44,241 nt of DNA from the NCBI GenBank assembly GCA_020847675.1, contig JADLBN010000115.1, positions 1 to 44,241 on the forward strand, read 5' to 3'. A program made the translations under genes and the position numbers. Source of the stretch: Burkholderiales bacterium (GTDB taxonomy: Bacteria; Pseudomonadota; Gammaproteobacteria; Burkholderiales; Casimicrobiaceae). Each line of letters begins with the position of its first letter. Position 1 is the stretch's first letter. The notes beneath the pieces were generated by a model. It ran no database searches. It was not told the DNA's origin and saw nothing but the letters and a program-made list of their open reading frames with translations. This document shows, piece after piece, positions 34,847-43,233 of the stretch.

Positions 34847-36844
34847 ATGCTTCGAACCCCGAGCGCCCGCCGTGTCGCGATCCTGGCCGCCGCCGCGCTC
34901 GCCGCCGGCTGCGCCACGGCGCCCGAGGAGACGGTCTCGCCGAACGCGCACCTGCGCATCGAAGGCATCCCGCCCGTGCCGGCGTCCCTCGCCGCCAAGG
35001 TCGCGCCCTACACCGAGTTCCGGCCGCGCACGCTCGCATCCTGGCATCCGCAGAAGCACGAGATCGTCGTCGCGACCCGGGCGAAGAGCACGACGCAGCT
35101 CTTCGACGTGCGCTCGCCGCTCGCCGCTCCTCTGCAGGTCACCGACTTCGCCGAGCCGGTGCGCTTCGGAGCGTGGTGGCCTGCGAAGCCCGACACGCTC
35201 ATCTTCGCGCGCGACAGCGGCGGGAACGAGCGGCTGCAGCTCTACCGACTGGACCCCGGCGCGAAGGAACCGGTGCTCCTGACCGATCCCGCGCGAGCGC
35301 ACCAGTTCCTCGCGATCAACCGCACTCGCGACCGGCTGCTCCTCGGGTCGACCGACGTCGACCGGCCCGGCACACGCCGCGAGAACCCGACGCTCGACGT
35401 CACGCTGATGGATCCGCTCGCGCCTTCCCTCGCGCGGAAGATCGCCACGCTTCCGGGCACCGGATGGGGCGACTTCACCTGGTCGTTCGACGGTTTCCGG
35501 CTCGCGATGACCGAGTACCGGTCGGTGACCGACACAACGGTGTGGCTGATGGACACTGCCACCGGTGAACGCAGGCGCATCCTGCCCGGCCCCGGCGACC
35601 CCGCCGGGCGCACGATGGCGTCGACGCAGCTCTCGTTCTCGCGCGACGGGCGGGGCCTCTTCCTCACGACCGATCGGGACGGCGAGTTCCAGCGCGCGGC
35701 CTACCTCGACCTCGCGAGCGGAAGACTCGAGCCTTTCGGCCCGGAGAACCGGGACGTCGAGGAGCTCGCGCTCGCGCGCGACGGCCGCACGCTCGCGATG
35801 ATCGTGAACGAGGACGGCGTCGGCGTGCTGCGCCTCTTCGACGCCGACACGCGACGGGAACTCCCGCGCCCGCAGGTGCCGATCGGCACCGCGAGCAACC
35901 TGCAGTGGCACGCGGACTCCACCGCGCTCGCGTTCGACCTCGACTCGGCGCGAAGCCCCGGCGACGTCTACGTGCTCGAACTCGCCGGCAACCGCGTCTC
36001 GCGCTGGACCGAGTCGAAGGTCGAGGGGCTCGACGCCTCGCGCTTCGCCGTGCAGGCGCCGATCGAGTGGAAGAGCTTCGACGACCGCACGATCACCGGC
36101 TTCATCGCGCGGCCGCCGGCGGAGCGCTTTCCCGGTCGCCGTCCGGTGATGATCCGGATCCACGGCGGGCCGGAAGCCCAGGCGCGGCCGGGCTTCATGG
36201 GCCGCTGGAACTACTACGTCAACGAACTCGGCCTCGCGGTCATCGAGCCGAACGTGCGCGGCTCGACCGGCTACGGCAGGACCTTCGTCTCGCTCGACAA
36301 CGGCGCGAAGCGCGAGGACTCGGTCCGCGACATAGGCGCGCTCCTCGACTGGATCGCGGCTCAGAGCGACCTCGACGCCTCGCGCGTCGTCGTCGTCGGC
36401 GGCAGCTACGGCGGCTACATGGCACTCGCGGTCGCCACACACTACTCCGATCGGATCGCCGGCGCGATCGACATCGTCGGCATCGCCAACTTCGTCACGT
36501 TCCTCGAACGCACCGAGACCTACCGGCGCGACCTGCGCCGCGTCGAGTACGGCGACGAGCGGGACCCCGCCATGCGCGCGTTCCTGGAGAAGATCTCGCC
36601 GGTCAACAACGCCGCGAAGATCGGCAAGCCGCTGTTCGTCGTGCACGGTCGCAACGACCCGCGCGTCCCCTGGACCGAGGCGGAGCAGATCGTCGAGACC
36701 GCCCGCCGCCACGGCGCGCCGGTCTGGTACCTGCTCGCCGACAACGAAGGGCACGGCTTCGCGAAGAAGGACAACGCCGACTACCTGTTCTACGCGACCA
36801 TCCGTTTCCTGCAGCAGACGGTGCTGGGCGGAAGCGGCGGCTGA
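34847..36844 (+). CDS. S9 family prolyl oligopeptidase-like lipoprotein
   Basis: 665 aa. The N-terminus (RRVAILAAAALAAGCATAP) is a signal with a lipobox-like AAGC at C22, so it is probably a lipoprotein. Residues of about 50-400 look like a beta-propeller with repeated strands (WHPQKHEIVVATR, FSRDGRGLFLTTDRDGE, LARDGRTLAMI). The C-terminal alpha/beta hydrolase has VMIRIHGGPEAQARPGF, NVRGSTGYGRTF and the triad S520 (GGSYGGYM), D604 (HGRNDPRVP) and H636 (DNEGHGF). It cleaves short peptides, likely at the periplasmic face of a membrane. Exact specificity (prolyl, dipeptidyl or acylaminoacyl) is open. Confidence 0.9.
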   Translation: MLRTPSARRVAILAAAALAAGCATAPEETVSPNAHLRIEGIPPVPASLAAKVAPYTEFRPRTLASWHPQKHEIVVATRAKSTTQLFDVRSPLAAPLQVTDFAEPVRFGAWWPAKPDTLIFARDSGGNERLQLYRLDPGAKEPVLLTDPARAHQFLAINRTRDRLLLGSTDVDRPGTRRENPTLDVTLMDPLAPSLARKIATLPGTGWGDFTWSFDGFRLAMTEYRSVTDTTVWLMDTATGERRRILPGPGDPAGRTMASTQLSFSRDGRGLFLTTDRDGEFQRAAYLDLASGRLEPFGPENRDVEELALARDGRTLAMIVNEDGVGVLRLFDADTRRELPRPQVPIGTASNLQWHADSTALAFDLDSARSPGDVYVLELAGNRVSRWTESKVEGLDASRFAVQAPIEWKSFDDRTITGFIARPPAERFPGRRPVMIRIHGGPEAQARPGFMGRWNYYVNELGLAVIEPNVRGSTGYGRTFVSLDNGAKREDSVRDIGALLDWIAAQSDLDASRVVVVGGSYGGYMALAVATHYSDRIAGAIDIVGIANFVTFLERTETYRRDLRRVEYGDERDPAMRAFLEKISPVNNAAKIGKPLFVVHGRNDPRVPWTEAEQIVETARRHGAPVWYLLADNEGHGFAKKDNADYLFYATIRFLQQTVLGGSGG

Positions 36845-36912
36845 CCGGGGACGCCGGGCGCCTCCCCGCAAGCTCGCGCAGGGCGGCAAGCCGCGGTCCG
36901 CCGCCGGCGCAA

Positions 36913-36927
36913 CGCCCGCGACGGGCG
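36913..36927. terminator. Hairpin between convergent S9 peptidase and response regulator genes
   Basis: CGCCCG-CGA-CGGGCG is a perfect 6-bp stem with a 3-base loop located just before the response regulator stop. There is no T run. It may be a bidirectional terminator. Confidence 0.3.
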
Positions 36928-36928
36928 A

Positions 36929-37687
36929 CTACATCTGCTTGAACAGATGCGTGAACTGCCGCGAGATCGGCAGCTTCTCCGGCCGCGCCTTGAACAGCGC
37001 GAACTGGCGTTCGGCGTCCTCCCGCAGCACGCCGGAGAGCGCCGAGACGTTGACGATCGTGCTGCGGTGGATCTGCCAGAAGCGGTCGGGGTCGAGTTCG
37101 GCCACGAGATCCTTGAGCGGCGTGCGGATGAGCGCTTCCGACTGCGCGAGCACGACGCGCGTGTACTTGGTGTCCGACTGGAAGTAGACGACGTCCTCGA
37201 CCGGAATGAGGCGGATCTGCTTGCCGATGGCGGCCTTGATCCACCGGAGCCTCGACGCGGTCGGCGTGGCGCGCGCCCGAAGTTCGGCGACCACCGCCGA
37301 CAGGTCGGCGGGCGCCGTCGCGAGCTTGGCCTTCACGCGCTCGACCGTCTGCGCGAGGCGCTCGCTCTCGACCGGCTTCAGCAGATAGTCGACCGCGCCT
37401 GCGTCGAAGGCCGAGATCGCGTACTGGTCGAACGCGGTGACGAACACGACGTGGCACTCGCCGCCGATCGCGGCGGCCACGTCGAGGCCCGAGCGGCCGG
37501 GCATCCGGATGTCGAGGAACGCGACGTCGGGTTCGTGCGCGTCGAACAGCGCGAGCGCCTCGTCGCCGTCGTTCGCCTCGGCGACGACCGCGAGTTCGGG
37601 CCAGGCGAGGGCGAGCTTCTCCTTGAGCCGCTCGCGCATCAGCGGTTCGTCTTCGGCGATCAGGGCGGTCGGGCGGGATTCGCTCAT
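36929..37687 (-). CDS. LytTR-family response regulator
   Basis: 252 aa. The receiver domain (1-120) has acidic E12/D13, phospho-acceptor D59 (AFLDIRMPG), T84 (VFVTAFD) and K104 (LLKPVES). The LytTR DNA-binding domain (about 148-250) has IRLIPVEDVVYFQSDTKYTRVVL and FWQIHRSTIVNVSALSGV. It is a transcription factor of the AlgR/LytR group. The ATG overlaps the kinase stop (ATGA), so the pair is translated together. Targets are unknown; LytTR sites would be pairs of 9-bp direct repeats, which I did not find nearby. Confidence 0.92.
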   Translation of the reverse strand: MSESRPTALIAEDEPLMRERLKEKLALAWPELAVVAEANDGDEALALFDAHEPDVAFLDIRMPGRSGLDVAAAIGGECHVVFVTAFDQYAISAFDAGAVDYLLKPVESERLAQTVERVKAKLATAPADLSAVVAELRARATPTASRLRWIKAAIGKQIRLIPVEDVVYFQSDTKYTRVVLAQSEALIRTPLKDLVAELDPDRFWQIHRSTIVNVSALSGVLREDAERQFALFKARPEKLPISRQFTHLFKQM

Positions 37688-38874
37688 GGGCGGGCCATCA
37701 CGGGGACGAAGGGGACGGTCGGGACCGCTGCCTCGCGCGGGATCAGGATGCGCGCCACGAAGCCGCGAGGCTCGTTCTCCTCGAGTTCGAGCGCACCCTG
37801 ACCGCCGTAGAGGAGATCGAGCCGCTCGCGGACGTTGGCGAGTCCGATGCCGCCGCCCTTGAGTCCGCTGCCGGCGACGCCGGCACCGGTGTCGGCCACG
37901 GCGATCTCGAGCCTCTCGCCGGCTGCGCGCGCCGTGACATCGACGCGGCCGCCCGGGGACCAGGGCTCGATGCCGTGCTTGATCGCGTTCTCGACCAGCG
38001 TGATCAGCATACCCGGCGGCAGCGGCGCCGACTCGAGTCCGGCCGGCACGTTCACCGAGAACTCGAGCCGCCGCGGAAGGCGCGTGCGCATGATCGACAG
38101 GTAGGCGCGCACGAGGTCCGCCTCCGCGCCGAGCGTGGTCCGGGCCTCGCGCAGGCCGGGCGTCGCGGCGCGCAGGAAGACGATCAGGTCGCCGATCAGC
38201 TTCGCCGCGTCCGGCGCGCCCTTCTCCGCGAGCTGGCGCGCGCTGCCCAGCGTGTTGAACAGGAAGTGCGGCTCCACCTGGAGCTGCAGCATCTTCAACT
38301 GCGACTCGGCAAGCGCTCGCGAGAGTTCGCTCTGCCGCGCCTCCGACTCGAGCCTCGCGGTGAGCGCAGCGTACTCGCGGTTTCGCAGGTGCGCGATCAG
38401 CGCGACGACGAGCGCGTAGAGGAAACCGAACACGAGCCCCGCGGTGGCGACGTGGCGGAGCTTCGCGCTGTCGGCGAGCCAGTCGATCGGGTCGACGCCC
38501 TTGACGAGCCCGCCCACGCCCGCGCCGACGAACACGCCGGCGAGCGCGAGCAGCGGGCCGACGACGACGAAACGGAAGATCTTGCCCTGGAAGCGCCGGT
38601 AGCCGAACCAGGCCGAGAGCCCCGCCCAGATCAGCATCAGCACCACCAGATTGAACAGGATCGCCGCCTCGACGAACGACATGTTCCACGGCAGGCGCGA
38701 GGCGATCCACGCGAAGAGGGTCGTCGCGCCGACGATCACGAACAGCCAGCGCCAGCCGCCGGTCGCGTAGAACCAGCGGTCGAACGCCTGCACGTCCTGC
38801 CGCTCGACCTCGGAGAGCGACGACAGGACGCGGTCGGCGAAGGTCTCGTAGCGGGACTTGAGCGGCGCGGCCAT
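37684..38874 (-). CDS. LytS/YehU-type membrane sensor histidine kinase
   Basis: 396 aa. About four membrane spans lie in residues 55-190 (WLFVIVGATTLFAWI, AAILFNLVVLMLIWAGLSAWF, FVVVGPLLALAGVFVGAGVGG, GLVFGFLYALVVALIAHL), followed by a short coiled segment. The His_kinase domain carries the phosphorylated His in QVEPHFLFNTLGSARQL. The ATPase has N box TLVENAIKHGI, G1 VADTGAGVAG and G2 GGGIGLANVRERL. No periplasmic sensor domain is present, so the signal is likely read in the membrane. It is the partner of the LytTR regulator. ATG 38874 is used; the frame continues 16 codons upstream. Confidence 0.92.
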   Translation of the reverse strand: MAAPLKSRYETFADRVLSSLSEVERQDVQAFDRWFYATGGWRWLFVIVGATTLFAWIASRLPWNMSFVEAAILFNLVVLMLIWAGLSAWFGYRRFQGKIFRFVVVGPLLALAGVFVGAGVGGLVKGVDPIDWLADSAKLRHVATAGLVFGFLYALVVALIAHLRNREYAALTARLESEARQSELSRALAESQLKMLQLQVEPHFLFNTLGSARQLAEKGAPDAAKLIGDLIVFLRAATPGLREARTTLGAEADLVRAYLSIMRTRLPRRLEFSVNVPAGLESAPLPPGMLITLVENAIKHGIEPWSPGGRVDVTARAAGERLEIAVADTGAGVAGSGLKGGGIGLANVRERLDLLYGGQGALELEENEPRGFVARILIPREAAVPTVPFVPVMARP

Positions 38875-39039
38875 GGGTTGGCGCCGGCCGGCGGGACCGC
38901 GGCCGGCAGCAGCGTCGGGCATTCTAGGCCGTGGGCGCTGTCCGGTCGCCGCAGCCGCCGACGGACGACGACCCGCGGGGACGGGGCGCGATCCGCGCGG
39001 ACCGGAGGCGGACCGGCATCCTGTCCCGCGGGGCTCGGG

Positions 39040-39858
39040 CTACAGCCCCTTCGCGATGCGCGCGAACGCCGAGTGGTTGTGGATCGACTCGAAGTTCTCG
39101 GCCTCGACCGCGAAGCCCGCGATCCGCGGATCGGCGCCGAGACGGGCCGCCACGCCGCGGACGAGGTCCTCGACGAAGCGCGGGTTGTCGTAGGCGCGCT
39201 CGGTCAGGTACTTCTCGTCGGCGCGCTTCAGGATCCCGTAGAGTTCCGCGGACGCCTCGGTCTCGGCCACGCGCAGCAGTTCGCCGACGCCGACCGGCTC
39301 GCGCGGGCGCACGCTGATCGTGATCGTCGAACGCTGGTTGTGCGCGCCGTACTCGGCGATCTCCTTCGAGCACGGGCACAGCGAGGTCACCGGAACGCAC
39401 ACGGTGACGAGCGAGCGGAACCGGCCGTCGTGGAGTTCGCCGGTGAGGCGCACCTCGTAGTCGAGCAGGCTCGCGACTCCCGAGATCGGCGCCGACTTGC
39501 GCACGAACCACGGGAACGCGATGTCGACGCGCCCGCCGGGTGCGTCGAGGCGCACGACGAGGTCGTCGAGCAGAGCGCGCAGCGTCGCCACCGTGAGCGG
39601 CGCGGCGCCGGGGGCCGCGAGGTCCTCGAGGATCTGCACCAGCCGCGACATGTGCGTGCCCTTGCGGTCGGCGGGCAGCGCGACCATCACGGCGAACGTG
39701 GCGATCGTCGACTGCGCGGGCGCCTCGCCGTCGGCGAACGCGAGCGGATAGCGCAGGCCGCGGATGCCGACCTGGTCGATCGCGAGGTTGCGCTCGTCGC
39801 TCCCCGACTGGGTGTCGGGGATCGCGAGCAGCGTCGAAGGGTTCTCGGGACGGTTCAT
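39040..39858 (-). CDS. folE2: GTP cyclohydrolase I, type IB (FolE2)
   Basis: 272 aa; opens GTP to dihydroneopterin triphosphate, the first step of folate synthesis. The FolE2 hallmarks are VTSLCPCSKEIAEYGAHNQRS, with the conserved Cys and Glu of the active site, plus GTHMSRLVQIL and FPWFVRKSAPISGV. The length is typical. Type IB enzymes work with several metals and in some species replace zinc-dependent FolE under zinc limitation. It precedes no other folate gene here; dxs ends 16 bases upstream of it, so it may be the last gene of the xseB-ispA-dxs unit. Confidence 0.95.
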   Translation of the reverse strand: MNRPENPSTLLAIPDTQSGSDERNLAIDQVGIRGLRYPLAFADGEAPAQSTIATFAVMVALPADRKGTHMSRLVQILEDLAAPGAAPLTVATLRALLDDLVVRLDAPGGRVDIAFPWFVRKSAPISGVASLLDYEVRLTGELHDGRFRSLVTVCVPVTSLCPCSKEIAEYGAHNQRSTITISVRPREPVGVGELLRVAETEASAELYGILKRADEKYLTERAYDNPRFVEDLVRGVAARLGADPRIAGFAVEAENFESIHNHSAFARIAKGL

Positions 39859-39874
39859 CGGGAGGGAAAGCCTA

Positions 39875-41761
39875 TCACGCCGCGGGCTTGATGCGCGCTC
39901 CGCCGGCGCGGGCGGGGAAGCGCGCTTCGATCGACGCCGCGATGCCTTCGGCGTCCAGGCCGCAGCGCGCGAGGAGCGCCGCCGGGTCGCCGTGGTCGAC
40001 GAAATCGTCGGGCAGCCCGAGATGGAGCATCGGCACCGCGACGCCGGCGGAGGCCAGGGCCTCCGCGACTCCGCTGCCCGCGCCGCCGGCGACGACGTTC
40101 TCCTCGACCGTGACGATCGCGTCGTGGGTGCGCGCGACCTCCAGCACGAGTTCGACGTCGAGCGGCTTCACGAAGCGCATGTCGACGACCGTCGCGCCGA
40201 GCCCCTCGCCGGCCGCGCGCGCCGCCGCGACCGGCGCGCCGAACGCCAGGATCGCGACGCGCCCTTCCCTGCGCCCGCACTCGCGCAGGCGCCTCGCGCG
40301 GCCCACCGGCAGCGTCTCCAGCGCGGACGACATCGCGACCCCGGGCCCGGTCCCGCGCGGGTAGCGCACCGCCGCGGGCGCACCCAGCCGGAACGCGGTG
40401 GTCAGCATCCTGCGGCACTCGTCCTCGTCGGAGGGCGCCATCACCACGGTCCCGGGCAGGCAGCGCAGGTAGGTGAGGTCGAACGCGCCGTTGTGGGTCG
40501 CGCCGTCGGCGCCGACCAGCCCCGCGCGGTCGATCGCGAACACCACCGGGAGCTTCTGCAGCACGACGTCGTGGATCAACTGGTCGTAGGCGCGCTGCAG
40601 GAACGTCGAGTAGATCGCGACCACGGGCTTCATGCCGTCGCACGCGAGCCCCGCGGCGAAGGTCACCGCGTGCTGCTCGGCGATGCCGACGTCGAAACAG
40701 CGGTCGGGAAACTGGCGCGAGAAGCGCACGAGTCCCGAGCCCTCGCGCATCGCCGGCGTGATCGCGACGAGCTTCGGGTCCGCGACCGCCATGTCGCACA
40801 GCCAGTCGCCGAACACCTGCGTGTAGGCGGGGGCCGCGGCCGGCTTCTGCACGATGCCGACCGCGGGGTCGAAGCGGCCGACGCCGTGGTAGAGGATCGG
40901 GTCGGCTTCGGCGCGCGCGTACCCGAAGCCCTTCTTCGTCACCACGTGCAGGAACTGGGGGCCCGCGAACCTGCGCACGTTCGCGAGCGTGCGAACGAGC
41001 AGGTCCACGTCGTGGCCGTCGATCGGGCCGATGTAGTTGAAGCCGAACTCCTCGAACAGCGTGCCGGGCAGCACCAGCCCCTTGGCGTGCTCCTCGACGC
41101 GCTTCGCGATCTCGTGCGCCGGTCCGGGAATCTTCGACAGCACCCCCTTGCCGCCGCGCCGCACCGTGTCGTAGAGCCGCGACGACAGCACCCTGGCGAG
41201 GTAGCCGTTCAACGCGCCGACCGGCTCGGAGATCGACATGTCGTTGTCGTTCAGGATCACCAGCAGGTCGGAACCCTCGGCGTTGTTGAGCGCCTCGAAC
41301 GCCATGCCGGCGGTCATCGCGCCGTCGCCGATCACCGCGACCACGCGGCGCGTTTCGCCCTGGAGCCGCGCGGCAGCCGCCATGCCGAGCGCGGCCGAAA
41401 TGGACGTCGAAGAGTGCGCGGTGCCGAACGTGTCGTACTCGCTCTCGCTGCGCTTCGGGAAGCCGGAAGGGCCGCCCTCCTGCCGGAGCTTCGCCATCGC
41501 CTCGCGTCGCCCGGTCAGCACCTTGTGCGCGTAGGTCTGGTGGCCGACGTCCCAGACGATCCGGTCGCGCGGCGTGTCGAACGCGTAGTGCAGCGCGATC
41601 GTGAGCTCGACCGTCCCGAGGTTCGACGACAGGTGACCCCCGGTCGACGACACCGACCGGATCAGGAACTCGCGCAGTTCGCCCGCGAGCCGCAGCAGCT
41701 CCGCGCGGTCGAGCCGGCGCAGGTCGGCGGGCGAGTCGATGCGGTCGAGCAGCGCGCCCAT
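39875..41761 (-). CDS. dxs: 1-deoxy-D-xylulose-5-phosphate synthase
   Basis: 628 aa; thiamine-diphosphate enzyme joining pyruvate and glyceraldehyde 3-phosphate, first step of the MEP isoprenoid pathway. It starts with [22 protein letters not shown]. The ThDP motif is [17 protein letters not shown], the cofactor-activating Glu is in [15 protein letters not shown], and [17 protein letters not shown] and [10 protein letters not shown] are conserved. The length matches E. coli Dxs (620 aa). The ATG lies one base after the ispA stop, indicating an xseB-ispA-dxs operon as in many proteobacteria. Confidence 0.97.
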   Translation of the reverse strand: MGALLDRIDSPADLRRLDRAELLRLAGELREFLIRSVSSTGGHLSSNLGTVELTIALHYAFDTPRDRIVWDVGHQTYAHKVLTGRREAMAKLRQEGGPSGFPKRSESEYDTFGTAHSSTSISAALGMAAAARLQGETRRVVAVIGDGAMTAGMAFEALNNAEGSDLLVILNDNDMSISEPVGALNGYLARVLSSRLYDTVRRGGKGVLSKIPGPAHEIAKRVEEHAKGLVLPGTLFEEFGFNYIGPIDGHDVDLLVRTLANVRRFAGPQFLHVVTKKGFGYARAEADPILYHGVGRFDPAVGIVQKPAAAPAYTQVFGDWLCDMAVADPKLVAITPAMREGSGLVRFSRQFPDRCFDVGIAEQHAVTFAAGLACDGMKPVVAIYSTFLQRAYDQLIHDVVLQKLPVVFAIDRAGLVGADGATHNGAFDLTYLRCLPGTVVMAPSDEDECRRMLTTAFRLGAPAAVRYPRGTGPGVAMSSALETLPVGRARRLRECGRREGRVAILAFGAPVAAARAAGEGLGATVVDMRFVKPLDVELVLEVARTHDAIVTVEENVVAGGAGSGVAEALASAGVAVPMLHLGLPDDFVDHGDPAALLARCGLDAEGIAASIEARFPARAGGARIKPAA

Positions 41762-41762
41762 C

Positions 41763-42647
41763 TCAATGCGACCGCGACACGATGTCGTCGGCGAGTTCGG
41801 CGAGGCGCCGCGACGCCGGGAACGCCGCGAGTGCGCGGCGCGCGTCGTCGCCCAGCGCGCGCGCCCTCGCCTTCGCCGCTTCGAGTCCGAGCAGCGAGAC
41901 GTACGTGGGCTTGCCGGCGGCCGCGTCCTTGCCCGCAGTCTTGCCGAGCGTCGCGGTCGATCCCTCGACGTCGAGCACGTCGTCGACGACCTGGAACGCG
42001 AGGCCCGCGGCCTGCGCGTAGGCGTCGAGCGCGCGTTCACCGGACTCGTCGAGCCTCGCTCCGGCCGCGGCGCCGAGGCGAACGGCCGCGCGGATCAGCG
42101 CGCCGGTCTTCAGCCGGTGCATCGACTCGAGTTCGGACTCGGTCATCGAACCGCCGGTCGCGGCGAGGTCGATCGCCTGGCCGCCAGCCATGCCCAGCGC
42201 GCCGGACGCCTCGGCGAGCAGCGCGCAGGCGAACGCCGTGTCGCGCAACCGCGCTCGGCCCAGCACCGCGAACGCCTGCGACTGCAGCGCGTCGCCTGCG
42301 AGGAGCGCAGTGGCCTCGCCGAACGCGACGTGGCAGGTCGGGCGACCGCGGCGCATCGTGTCGTCGTCCATCGACGGCAGGTCGTCGTGCACGAGCGAGT
42401 ACGCGTGGACCATCTCGACCGCGGAAGCGGGCGCGTCCACGTCGGCCGGATCGGCGCCGGCGAACTCTCCCGCCGCGTAGGCGAGCAGCGCGCGCATCCG
42501 CTTGCCGCCGCCCAGTGTCGCGTAGCGCATCGCCTCGACGAGCTTCGGTGCAGCGCCGCCCGCCGCGGGAAGCGCGCGGTCGAGCACCGCCTCGACGCGC
42601 GCGCGCCGTTCCTCCGCCCAAACGGCGAACGCGACGTCACCCTTCAT
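41763..42647 (-). CDS. ispA: Farnesyl diphosphate synthase / polyprenyl synthetase
   Basis: 294 aa; condenses isopentenyl diphosphate with dimethylallyl and geranyl diphosphate. The first Asp-rich motif is [18 protein letters not shown] and the second is [24 protein letters not shown] and GGQAIDL are also typical. Four ATGs lie close together at the start because of repeated ATGAAGG; ATG 42647 (MKGDVAF) has AAGGC at a suitable distance and is preferred over 42662. It sits between xseB and dxs. Confidence 0.95.
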   Translation of the reverse strand: MKGDVAFAVWAEERRARVEAVLDRALPAAGGAAPKLVEAMRYATLGGGKRMRALLAYAAGEFAGADPADVDAPASAVEMVHAYSLVHDDLPSMDDDTMRRGRPTCHVAFGEATALLAGDALQSQAFAVLGRARLRDTAFACALLAEASGALGMAGGQAIDLAATGGSMTESELESMHRLKTGALIRAAVRLGAAAGARLDESGERALDAYAQAAGLAFQVVDDVLDVEGSTATLGKTAGKDAAAGKPTYVSLLGLEAAKARARALGDDARRALAAFPASRRLAELADDIVSRSH

Positions 42648-42680
42648 GGGCGAAGCCTTCATCCTTCATGGTCGCAGCCT

Positions 42681-42911
42681 TCATGTTTCTTCGGGCCTGA
42701 ACGCCTTCAGCACGCCCTGCTCGAGCACTTCGATCTCCTGCTGCGCGCCCTTGAGCGTCGCCTGGCAGTACTGCAGCAGTTCGGCCCCGCGCTTGTAGGC
42801 CGCGAGCGCCTCCTTGAGCGGCGCCTGCCCGCCCTCCATCGAGGCGACGATGGACTCGAGTTCGGCGAGCGCCGCCTCGAAACTCGCCGGCGAAGTCGCG
42901 GTCTTGGACAT
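42681..42911 (-). CDS. xseB: Exodeoxyribonuclease VII small subunit
   Basis: 76 aa; small subunit of the single-strand-specific exonuclease. The family core is FEAALAELESIVASMEGGQAPLKEALAAYKRGAELLQYCQATLKGAQQEIEVL, a helical pair. The length matches E. coli XseB (80 aa). It is the first gene of xseB-ispA-dxs; the large subunit xseA is not in the window. A GGAGTC element precedes the ATG. Confidence 0.95.
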   Translation of the reverse strand: MSKTATSPASFEAALAELESIVASMEGGQAPLKEALAAYKRGAELLQYCQATLKGAQQEIEVLEQGVLKAFRPEET

Positions 42912-43020
42912 GGAGACTCCTTCGAAGTCCGGGTCGTCGCGCGTCGGACCGGCGGGTGCCGGGCCGCCCGGCGGGGCGGTCCCGCCGACCGGCGGCGCCG
43001 CCAGCGAGACAGGTAAGGTC

Positions 43021-43050
43021 TTGACCTGATTGCGAAAAGTCGTTTATCAT
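43021..43050 (+). promoter_or_regulatory. Sigma70 promoter toward the Rieske oxygenase gene
   Basis: TTGACC (43021-43026) and TATCAT (43045-43050) are separated by 18 bases. The -10 region is one of the few AT-rich patches in the window. Confidence 0.55.
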
Positions 43051-43074
43051 AGCACCTTTTCACGACGCAGCCAG
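43046..43074 (-). promoter_or_regulatory. Extended -10 promoter toward xseB-ispA-dxs
   Basis: On the minus strand TGCTATGAT (43054-43046) is an extended -10, with a weak CTGGCT at -35 (43074-43069) and 17-base spacing. It overlaps the plus-strand -10, so only one direction can be occupied at a time. Confidence 0.5.
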
Positions 43075-43233
43075 GCGTCCGAATCACCCCGCCGTGGGGC
43101 AATAGCGGAAGAAGCGGCCAGCTTGGCAACGGTCCGGGGCATGAGGCCCGCGGAGGCCGTCCTCCGGGACGGGCTTCGGAGGGCGCCACGGGCTCGGGTC
43201 GGGTGGGCGTTTCTTTCGAGAGAACCTACGGTC

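Larger units (their letters stand above)
42912..43233. other. Divergent intergenic region, xseB to Rieske oxygenase (322 bp)
   Basis: It contains back-to-back overlapping promoter elements (43021-43051) and a GC-rich stretch on each side. On the plus strand 43051-43233 would be an about 180-base 5' untranslated region with several possible G/C hairpins. An in-frame ATG at 43141 would add 31 residues (MRPAEAVLRDGLRRAPRARV onward) to the Rieske protein, but they look non-coding. No RNA family is recognised. Confidence 0.5.

Noticed and set aside
43141-43233. ATG 43141 as the true start of the Rieske protein
   Set aside because: The added 31 residues are Arg/Ala/Pro-rich with no resemblance to a domain, and ATG 43234 gives a natural N-terminus. 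Not excluded with certainty.
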